Below are positions 35,965-46,209 of a stretch of DNA of 64,000 bases, in pieces; the first letter of the stretch is position 1; every line of letters starts with the position of its first letter. The notes below the pieces were generated by a model, which saw only the letters and a program-made list of their open reading frames with translations, was not told the DNA's origin and made no database searches. Made by a program: the position numbers and the translations under genes. This DNA is from Vanilla planifolia (lineage: Eukaryota > Streptophyta > Magnoliopsida > Asparagales > Orchidaceae). The DNA is taken from assembly GCA_023846275.1 (NCBI GenBank), contig CM043875.1:1485569-1549568 (forward strand), in the 5' to 3' direction.

Positions 35965-38900
35965 ATGGCTGGGAACGAGCCGGATGAGTTCTATCTCCGA
36001 TACTACGTGGGCCACAAGGGGAAGTTCGGCCACGAGTTCCTCGAGTTTGAGTTTCGCCCCGACGGCAAGCTCCGCTACGCAAACAACTCCAACTACAAGA
36101 ACGACACCATGATTCGCAAGGAGGTCTTCCTCACCCCCGCCGTTCTCCGTGAGTGCCGCCGCATAATCGCAGAGAGTGAGGTCCTTCCCTTTACAAATCT
36201 ATTCACCTATTCCTAGTTCTCAAATTAGGGTTTTTGTCGCAGACTAGGGTTGTAATTTGGATTGGTATTAATTTAACCTAGAAAAGGATGTTACTTTGTT
36301 CGACGGCTAGAGTTTTGATTTTATGGTTTGGAAATGGTGGCAGATAATGAAAGAAGATGATAATAACTGGCCGGAGCCGGACAGGGTGGGAAGACAGGAG
36401 CTAGAAATTGTGATGGGAAATGAGCACATCTCGTTTACCACTTCAAAGATCGGTTCCCTTGTAGATGTTCAGAGCAGCAAGGATCCAGAGGGGCTGCGCA
36501 TCTTCTATTATCTTGTTCAGGTAAGACTAATGGTTAATTCTTTGTGGTAGGTGATGATAGAAGGGCTGCATGTTCCGTATTTTTTGGTTAATTTGTGATG
36601 TCATGGACATTATGCTTGACATAATAATTCTTAGTATCTCATGTTTCTCTTCTAGATCTCTTATTACTTAATTCTAGCTTCTAGTTTGGCAATGACTATT
36701 ATAAGGGCTGATTTGGTTATATGGTTGTTAGATTCACAATTTAAAATATGATAGAATTGACACAATTTCATCATTTGATTGATTGGACTTGTAAATATAA
36801 CTTAAATTCAAACTATACAGTAGTATTAAGGTTCACCAATTTCATTTTATTTGAAAGAAACGAGGAAGAAGAACTCTAATTTTCTCCAAATCATTTTTTG
36901 CTTCAATTGAAACTCATCACCATTGATTGGCTACCAACCAATGATTTGTCACAAGAAAATGGACACTTGGATAACTATGTTTCAGATACAACAAATGAAA
37001 TAATATATGCCAAGTTTTTGTTGACCAAACCTTTTCTGTTAACTGCACTGCAAGATTTAAAATATGATAGAATTGACACAATTTCATCATTTGATTGATT
37101 GGACTTGTAAATATAACTTAAATTCAAACTATACAGTAGTATTAAGGTTCACCAATTTCATTTTATTTGAAAGAAACGAGGAAGAAGAACTCTAATTTTC
37201 TCCAAATCATTTTTTGCTTCAATTGAAACTCATCACCATTGATTGGCTACCAACCAATGATTTGTCACAAGAAAATGGACACTTGGATAACTATGTTTCA
37301 GATACAACAAATGAAATAATATATGCCAAGTTTTTGTTGACCAAACCTTTTCTGTTAACTTCACTGCAAGATTTAAAATATGATAGAATTGACACAATTT
37401 CATCATTTGATTGATTGGACTTGTAAATATAACTTAAATTCAAACTATACAGTAGTATTAAGGTTCACCAATTTCATTTTATTTGAAAGAAACGAGGAAG
37501 AAGAACTCTAATTTTCTCCAAATCATTTTTTGCTTCAATTGAAACTCATCACCATTGATTGGCTACCAACCAATGATTTGTCACAAGAAAATGGACACTT
37601 GGATAACTATGTTTCAGATACAACAAATGAAATAATATATGCCAAGTTTTTGTTGACCAAACCTTTTCTGTTAACTTCACTGCAAGATTTAAAATATGAT
37701 AGAATTGACACAATTTCATCATTTGATTGATTGGACTTGTAAATATAACTTAAATTCAAACTTACAGTAGTATTAAGGTTCACCAATTTCATTTTATTTG
37801 AAAGAAACGAGGAAGAAGAACTCTAATTTTCTCCAAATCATTTTTTGCTTCAATTGAAACTCATCACCATTGATTGGCTACCAACCAATGATTTGTCACA
37901 AGAAAATGGACACTTGGATAACTATGTTTCAGATACAACAAATGAAATAATATATGCCAATTTTTTCTTGTAAGTGCATTAAACGAACATTATGAATTTC
38001 ATCATTTGATTGATTTGATCTGTAATTCTACTGGAAAATCAGAATCTAGAAGAGTATTCAAGATCATAAATTTTGTTTTCTTACAAAAAATGAATGGCAA
38101 TGAAATCTTCTCTAAATTGCCACTGCTACAATCAAATGTCCTCATTGTTGGCCAGCTAGTTTCTGACAATCAGTCGTATGAAATTGATTTTTTTTTTGGA
38201 ATACTAAATTTTGAATGCAGCAATGTAAATAATATACTTCAATTTACTATAATAAATACATTTAACCAAACAATATAATATGAGATTTTAGTTCAGTCAT
38301 TTATAATTTCATGAATTTTAAATTTTCATAGAGTATGAATTGTATCCAATCAAAGAGACCCTCATAGAGGAATATCTAAATTCAAGTTTAAATTTTTGTA
38401 CTTCTATGTGCTTAATGCAGTTTTTGTTGACCAAACCTTTTCTGTTAACTGCACTGCAAGATTTAAGATATGATGTGTCAAAAATTAGAAAAATTTAAGC
38501 AGCTTTTTCAGTGTCAAGTTTAGTTTATACACTAGTTACTATTGGATTGAGAAAAGATTCATAATGCACTGTTGCACCATATATCATCTTGAAATTTTGC
38601 TCACAAATCCATTCCTTTTACTCATTTTATAAAACTTAATCATTGACATATTTACTTAATTTTAATGAATGTAGGACTAAAAGCTAGCATTTTTCATTAC
38701 TTCAATAATAATTTTAGCCAAATTTTGTACTTTAAATGCACATCTTTAGCGACTCCAAAGATTCTTCTATACTTTTTAAGTCTTTGTTTATTATTAGATG
38801 AAGCGACATAGGAACTTTTAGAAATATAAAAGTTTTCTAGAATATGTTAATACAATCACATATCATTTAATAATATTATATATTTTCACAAAAGAATCTT

Positions 38901-41900
38901 GAGTACCGTTGAGAACTTTTTAGTATGCATATTACATGATGGTATATATTGTATATTTACAATTAGCATGAATAATTTTCAAAAAGAGCCACCCAAATTC
39001 AAAATGTATTATATACTGATTTTTATTCAACATTTCAACTCACCACTTGACTATGAGCTCTTCTTTAGGTGTTTCTTCGGGTCAAACAGAGGCATTATGC
39101 TCACGCTACGTTTGAGCACCATGTGCTTTTGATGTATGGGAGCTATAAGGATGAATTTTATAGCCATTGGCATCTCCAAATGAATTAGATAAAATAGAAA
39201 AGTTAAAATTCTTATCCTCTTTTTTCTAGTCTTATAACCTGAGAAAGATACCTACTCCAAAGGAATATTCCCTTTAGCATTAGGAATATTCCCTTGGAGA
39301 TGCTCAACATCACGAAAGAAGGTTGCAAATCCTCTTCACTAGGATATTTCCCAACTAGAGCTTCCTTAATGATGAACCAAAACCAAGAATTCAACACCTC
39401 TCGATCCTCTTATGGTTTCAAGTAGCAATGCTTGTTGTCCAATAACTTTTGAGTACTAAATGAATCTTAATTTTGTATAGGAGCATTTTAAACTTGTATG
39501 TTGGACTCAAGAACTAGAATCAATGTGCAAGAAGGATCCAACTTGTGCATTAGAATAAGTCGCATCAATTGACATAATAAGTCCATGTGCTAACTAGATG
39601 TTGTTAGAAGCAATATTAGGTATATGCCCATGAAGGGGCATTCCTTAGGAGCCACATTTGTTCATTTAAGGTGATAATAGGTTAAGGCAAATCATAGCCC
39701 ACATGAAGGATGATGAGCCTTATCAGCTAGTTCAAAGTGATTGTCGACCCCTTTTTTCCTTTATCGTGATGATTGGCCATAACCCTTCTACTTTTATGCT
39801 TTTGTATCCAACTCATGGTTTTGTCTTCAGAAAATCTTCTCAACCTAAGTTCCCAGTGCTTTGCATTTATAAGAGAAAAAGAAAGGTAGGTGTGGTGCCC
39901 ATTGCCTACGATGATGTGCCATGTTTTAGTATGGTCAGTGGTGGCATTGGGAGAAGATTATTGTTTTAGGGCCATGACATCTAGTTTCACTTGTAATAAA
40001 ATCTTCCTTTGGCCTTATGCTTTTTTTCTCCAAACTATTATAACAATTAATTTTGACACTTATTGACAAAATTGAGAAATTAATTGTTATTAAGAGCAAT
40101 CAGTGATAATCTTTGAAAAGAGTGTGAACCAAAATAATATTATATTTCTACTACCATTATATTTTGTAGAGTCAATGCGACATCAAGCCCTCTTGACTAT
40201 ATCAATAATTTGTGGAAACAAATGATAAAATGATAACTAAAAGCTCATTAATCGGCCACCACCTTAAGTAGCTTAAAATAGTTCAAAGTGGTTCGTTTTG
40301 AGCTTCAATTGATTTTGAACTCAACAAAATATAATAGGGGCACCTTATGTGCAAGTTTGGATTAGTAAACCTAACTTAGGTTCTTAAATTGCCAATATAC
40401 CCTTGGTTCTCAAGCCTCCCAAATTACCAAAATTACTTGGTATAGGGCTACACAACTAACAAACCCATATTTATCCCTCAAAACACTTGGTTTGTGATTG
40501 TAATACCTTCAAAGACATAAGTCTCAGGTTGGATAGAATGCTATAGAATGAACTCGTAAATCCATAAAATTCATTATGACAACCCATAAACAAATTAGGT
40601 CAAGAGGAATTTCCTAAGCCCACAATTGGGTTGAGTCATATATCTACAAGCCAATTAATACTCTTACTTCAAGCCAAATCCCCAAATCTAACATGTGTAA
40701 AACTTATATAAAATATAATAAATAAAGTCATTGCACAACACTAAGTCAGGTTGCTGATAATCTCTCAAATAATTGTGGAGGTAATGATCAATCTAGAAGA
40801 GTGATTGTCCATCCACTAGCATAACTATGCCTACTCAATTGTGTATTATGTTCTTCATCATAAAAACTTTAACAGGGAGTGGATTAAGCATATTTTCATG
40901 ATCAATTTAATCATGTGATGAACTAGTTTGGTGTGATTGCATCTGTTAAAAAATAAATAATGTGCTAGCAACTTCATTGGCAGACCAATTTGTCACTTTC
41001 CCCTTGTTTTTGTGGGTTAAATTGCCTTATTAACAGGGTGTCATTGAGGAGGGGACTTACTATTCTTAAAATGGAACCTAAAGTTTACCTCTAAGCATTT
41101 TTACTCATTAAGCATGTCTCCATTGATGTATGCGAGATAACATAACCATGGTATCCTATTGGGTGCTCCACCTTTCACCCAAATTAGTGCTTGTAAAGGG
41201 ATATGCATATTTTAAAACATTTATATAGAATATTAAATTGTAATAATCAAGAACCTTCATGTTAGAAATATGCAATAGCTATTGACTCCAACTTTTTGAT
41301 TGAGAGCTCCTTCTTTTGAAAGATGGTTAATTATGGGATTTGTGCTTGTGAGAAATGACGACTTGGCTATCTAAAGCTCTGGCTTGTTAGTATTGTTATT
41401 GGGTTGTGTAAAAGTAAATCCAATCTAACCTCCCAAGGATTGGTATATGAGTTCAAGTTCCCAAGTAAGATTCATTATTTCTTTGCCCTAAAAACTCAAT
41501 TAGAGCCTACTTCAACTCTTAGATTCAATTCAATTCCCACATAAGTCAAATTTTTAGTTATTTTTAGCAGAGTTTTAAGTTACAATTAGTATGCCCTCCT
41601 TAGAGAGGCAAGTACCATAGAGCTGATGCAGATCAGCTATTACATCTGAGTCTTCCAGTTCATTGCTTTTAATCGATTTGCATCTAATAATTAAAGTGTC
41701 TGTCATCTTAGACAGGTAAGATAAGTTAAAATTGATTTGCTTTCTCGACTGATGTATATAAGCCTTGTCCTCTAAGTTGTAATATAATCCAAAGTGTCTT
41801 TTCTTTCTTTATAATTGTGGTAGCCGTTTCTAATGATGAATCAAATTTTGAAGTACAGAAGTTTTGTCACATTGAAATAGTATTGAATTTAATCATGAGA

Positions 41901-44546
41901 TATTCTATTCTTTGTGTCTTAGAACCCCTTTTCGAGCCATTAGCGAGTGCATCCTCTATTGTAAGCTTTTTTTCACATTCTTCCAAACTACTCATTCACC
42001 TCTTTTCCCTTCTTGGTTCACGAGAAGTAGTAGATTTTGTTTATACAAGGGAATAAGGGGGAATGCTGATGATCTATCTACTCCATGTATCTGGCGTTGT
42101 CAACGACAATTGGCCAGATAGGAAGGATCATGAATTTAGGGTGATTAGAGGTGGATTCCAGAGGAAGTTTGATGCTGCTGATCTCAGGGGAAGCAACGTT
42201 AGCTTTCTAGTTGAAGTGAACTTCATGTGGGAGACTTCCTATTTGGAAAAATGTAGGATGATGCTAAGGTTGTACTCAAGGATTATTTGAGAGAGAAATT
42301 TCTATTTTGCTTTTGGGGGAGAGAAATCAACATTTATTTATTTTGCTTTCAACTTTTGTCTTATCCCTTGTATCTTAAGAGTATTATAAAGGCTCCTTTG
42401 GAACTACCAAGAATTGATAACATCAAATGCGTGTACAAGTGTGCCTAATTAATCCTAGTACGAACCCTCTTTACACTTCTATGCTTGAACTTGGTCAATC
42501 GGGTATAATCGGCTCTAGTATTTTGAAGTTGTTTGACTCTACGACTTAAGTCATAACCAAATATATGGTGTTTTACGACCACGCCTCATCTTTCACATGA
42601 CTAGTGTTTCGAGTCTTATAATAAGTTTGTTATCCTGAAATTCCACTTCATTCGAAGGCATAGGCATGTTGTGGGTTTTACTTGAAATTGCTGTCCCCAT
42701 GTTTTCATTATTCTTCCAATGAAGGGATGGAGAAAGTGAGAAAAAATGGGAGGGAGAAGAAACAAAAAAAAAAAAACAAAACTTAGACACACACATCATT
42801 TGACTTATTGTTGCCACTTCAAGAAAGTTATATCTTTCATATACAAATCTATTTTTATATCTCCCATTCGTGAGAATTTTGTAGGACAAGTGATTGTAGT
42901 AGGACAAGTGATTATAATGAGACAGATATATCTTGTTATTTTAAAAATTGTGCATGGTTATAGCATTGCTACGAATAGGATAGGAAATTGTTTAAGGGTT
43001 TTGCTCTTTAATTTAAAAATAATCATGGTTTTTGATTTATTGTGACAAAACCCTGATTTACTTATACTTGAAGTTTGGCCTCTCAAAAAGATAACGACTC
43101 CAAGAAAAGAAAAACTTAAGAAGTTATGGTTTTTTTTATCTCCATTTGGACGAATCCACCTATTTGGCTTCTTTTATTTACATTATTTACTTCAATGATA
43201 TTATTATTTCAAACCATTATATGTGAAAATATGGGCAAGATATGCACTTTCTGGAACATAAAAAACAGTTTATCTACTTTGCAATTGGTTTTTTGGACTA
43301 AATTCTTTTGCTTAGTTATATACAATCAAATCTTTTTTTATTGTTGAATCTAGTTTGCCAATCCCATGTTTACTGACACCCACACTTTTTTTATAGCGTG
43401 GTTTGTCAAGATAAGCTAGAATGCTATTTCTATGCAAAATAGTTATTTGAATAGAAATACCGAAACATAGATTTGGGTCTGCTTGTCTAACTGATTTTTT
43501 GAGTACTTGTGTTTATTTATTGCACGAAACAACTTGGAGCATGGGTATTTTTCTTACCATGTCGGCTCCATTTGAATTATTTGATTCATGTTTACTTTAC
43601 TGCCAAAAGTTCATATTTGAGTAAAGATCTATTATTCTTCTTTAATAGCACAGGCTTTTAGTATAAAGTTTTATCTTTTCTTTTATCATGAATTATTTTT
43701 ATTGGTTAAATATTTCTTGTATTGCCAATATTTACAAGTTATTTAAATATGTACAATATTTGTGAAGAAGAAGATTCATTATTCTTCTTTTGAGCTATGG
43801 GTTTTAGTGTAAAATTTTTTTTTCCTCATGAATTATTTTTATTGATTAAATATTTCTTACATTATCAATATTTACAAGTTCTTTAATCATATTTTCACCT
43901 CATAGGAATGGGAGAAGTACCGTTTATAGGTTGCATATAATATATATACATATCTATATTGTAGTTCCCTCCAAATGACCCATGTCTTTTGCTGTCGTTG
44001 AATTGGACCATCTAAACCTAATTGAGGAAGGATTATGAACTGATAAATCCCTTTGATTTTCACTGGAGATTAGGAGTCAATGTGCTATCCATTATATGTA
44101 CAAGAATATATTAAACTACTACATTAAGTTTGTATGAGATATCCGACGTTTACTATTCGTATAATGTTATCTATAATAAATTATATATTCTTTCAAAGAA
44201 AATCGCGTGTGTAAATTTCTTTGAATGAATAAATTTGATTAGCCCTTGAAATTGATATTAAGTTTACTAGATTAGAGGGATTATTCATCTGATAATTATA
44301 ATTTATTTGTTGTCTCAAATTCTTATAACATATAGAGTAGAACCCAAATGTTCTATCAACTACAATTGAGTTTCAAACCTCATTTATTCATATCTTTTTA
44401 ATCTAATCAGCTTAAATTGTGCCAAACATAGCCATATTTTGTAACTTCTAATGCTCTTTTGTCCTTCACTTTGCGTGCAGGATCTCAAGTGTTTTGTGTT
44501 CTCTCTTATCTCGCTTCACTTCAAGATCAAGCCTATCCAATCTTGA
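35965..44546 (+). CDS. Mago nashi homolog, exon junction complex core subunit
   Basis: Three exons encode 152 aa: 35965-36180, 36344-36520 and 44481-44546. The product pairs with Y14 (RBM8A), locks eIF4A3 on spliced mRNA in the exon junction complex, and so acts in the nucleus and cytoplasm in mRNA localisation and surveillance. Exon 1 gives [20 protein letters not shown] and [18 protein letters not shown], exon 2 [20 protein letters not shown] and [13 protein letters not shown], and exon 3 [19 protein letters not shown]. This is the full, highly conserved Mago chain of normal length. Donor 1 (gag|GTCCTT) is weak but is the only one that keeps the conserved ESE-I-KEDD junction; the stronger-looking GTGAGG five bases upstream shifts the frame. 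Intron 2 is 7960 nt, which is unusual. An out-of-frame ATG at 35870 opens a frame overlapping the start. Confidence 0.95.
36740..37962 (+). repeat. 316-bp tandem repeat array, four units
   Basis: Units start at 36740, 37056, 37372 and 37688, each at tttaaaatatgatagaattg. The first three are essentially identical (one G/T difference seen, changing gcactgc to tcactgc). The fourth has a 2-bp deletion (aaacttacag) and breaks off near 37962. Each complete unit carries the same 66-codon frame, a by-product of the duplication. Near identity means recent amplification inside the Mago intron. Confidence 0.97.
37983..38478 (+). repeat. Diverged fifth unit next to the 316-bp array
   Basis: The segment aatttcatcatttgattgat at about 37996, followed by agtattcaagatcataaatt, aligns in order with the start of the 316-bp unit but with many substitutions. 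The end of the unit (tttttgttgaccaaaccttt through gcactgcaagatttaag) resumes almost unchanged at 38421. The region between them has extra sequence. It is either an old unit or the ancestral locus from which the array grew. Confidence 0.6.
39169..39304. mobile_element. MITE-like inverted-repeat element in Mago intron 2
   Basis: GGCATCTCCAAA at 39169 faces TTGGAGATGCTC at 39294, forming about 10-11 bp terminal inverted repeats around 115 bp of AT-rich DNA. Near the right end ggaatattccctttagcatta is followed by another ggaatattccc. GCATCTCCAA termini are common in small plant MITEs. The edges and target-site duplication are unclear. Confidence 0.45.
41570..42300 (+). mobile_element. Possible LTR relic in Mago intron 2
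   Basis: The segment has LTR-like features: a TATA-like gtatataagcc near 41755 followed by a poly(A)-like region, and then at about 42093 TGGCGTTGTCAACGAC, which resembles the TGGCGCC primer-binding-site start of gypsy elements. The following 200 bp stay open ([20 protein letters not shown]) but match no domain I know. No partner LTR was found, so this is tentative. Confidence 0.3.
43624..43892 (+). repeat. Imperfect direct duplication in Mago intron 2
   Basis: The segment from about 43624 (agatctattattcttcttt) to 43750 is repeated from about 43769 to 43890. The best-matching part is catgaattatttttattg, repeated at an offset of about 138 bp. Confidence 0.7.
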
Positions 44547-45890
44547 GTTCACCTTCTTCACATGCCTTATGATCTGGTTATGATATTGTTGTAGTTTTGA
44601 GGCCACCAAATGGGTTTTTATTCATTTTAATGTGTTTGGGTGAGATTTTGCAAATGCTTTTTCGTTTTTGCTGGAATACTGTTAGAAAAAAATATATGTT
44701 ATTATTGCTTTGTTTTGTCAAATTATATGATGGAGCTGTGTTATGATTAAAAATTGTTTTTTATTGGCATGTCAATTTAATTTTTTAAGCATGGTTTATT
44801 GGAATTAACATTAATGCCATGTTCTTGGCTATTAATTTCTGTTTTTCTCCTTGTTTCTTTTTCTTTTTCTTGTAATTTTTCATCAAATGTGTATGATATT
44901 AGTCCTTTATTGTTTTAATTCATTTAGATTTTTATTTTTTTCTTCAAAAAGGTCCTCATTGATTATTGATCTTAATCTTATGTCCCAACAATGCATGCTT
45001 AGTTTTGAAATTTTTTTAACATTTGATGTTTTAATGTTTGGATTTGAACAGTTTTTGTGATGGATAATTAATAAGATGAGTGAGCTGCCTCTAATCAAAA
45101 TAATATATTATTAGGAAGGTTAAAATAGTACACTTTAGCATTTTTTGTTTTTAATTTTATTTATTTATCCCAAATTTACAATCACAAGTTATTTATAAAC
45201 TAGGTCATGAGAAGTTTTTTGGTTTAGATATAATTTGAATGTAGTGAAAAATGTTTTCTTAAAAATGGTTATCTTTTTAGAACTGAAAAATAATAAAAAT
45301 ATTTTATTTTTTTAATGTGTATTGCTATTTTTTTTTTAATTTGTTTACAATTTTGCTCATTTTAAAAAAGTTTTATTTTTAGCCTAATAGTAATTAGTAG
45401 TATAAATAATCAAGTAAGCTGTTTTGACATAGTTTGTATAAAATGTATTGTTTTATATAAGCGTGATCAGAGTATTTGACTATGTTTAAAAAGAGCATTT
45501 TTATTTTAAAAAAAGGAATTTATAAAAAAAGGAATAAAACAAAAGTTGTAATTAATAATATAAAAAAAATCTTATTTTTTATTAAAAGTATTTTTCAAAA
45601 ATTAAATTAATCAAGCTGATGTGCCAACATACTCTAATTTAGCTATTAAAGTAATTATCAGTTTTAGAAGTTTTGTACTAATTGAAGTACATAATTGCAA
45701 TAAAATATTTGAAAATTTATTAGATTGGAAAATAAAATATAATTTAATAAATGATTTGTATGGATTTTTAATATAATAAATAAGCTCAGGAGCCATGTTT
45801 AGAAGCGTACAAATTTTATTTCAATTTTTTAATCGTATAAAAAAATAAAAGATAATGCAAATAATCGTTTTTTTAAATCGATTAAAATTG
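44547..45890. other. Mago-VAP intergenic region
   Basis: AT-rich spacer of about 1.3 kb. It holds the Mago 3' UTR at the left and short frames without domains. No gene is recognised. The VAP gene's GC-richer leader begins near 45900. Confidence 0.5.
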
Positions 45891-46209
45891 TCATCTGACT
45901 CTCAATTTAGCCTCAACCATTCCGTCGTTTTCGACGTTGAAGACAGCAATTCAACAATCATAACCCTTCTGCCCGACTACTAATCGCTGTTCCTTCTCTT
46001 TCTCTCTCTATTTTGAAGGTTATTTCCATTTTGGTGGCCGCACGCCTTCGTCGTTCTCCGTGGTTTCTGCCGAGCTTGAATCTTAGTACGAAGGTGTCAT
46101 TTCGATCCCGATCCTTCTTTTCTATCGTCATTTACGGCATTTGAAATCCTTCTTTCCCCGCCCTGTTTCGATGCTCATGGTGTAGGCTCTGAATCAGCCG
46201 GCGGCGAAG

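Larger units (their letters stand above)
36521..44480 (+). other. Mago intron 2, 7.96 kb, repeat-filled
   Basis: It begins CAG|GTAAGA and ends TTGCGTGCAG|GAT. It contains the 316-bp tandem array, a MITE-like element, a possible LTR relic and a small 138-bp-offset duplication near 43.6-43.9 kb. No independent gene is recognisable on either strand. Confidence 0.85.

Noticed and set aside
36898-37730. Three identical 66-codon frames as a possible small-protein family
   Set aside because: They are copies of one intronic repeat unit; identity comes from recent duplication, and no codon-level constraint can be shown.
36740-37962. Repeat array considered as a CRISPR
   Set aside because: Units are 316 bp and contiguous without spacers, in a plant nuclear intron.
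41440-41480. tRNA-like B box (gagttcaagttccc)
   Set aside because: No matching A box, acceptor stem or cloverleaf can be folded around it.
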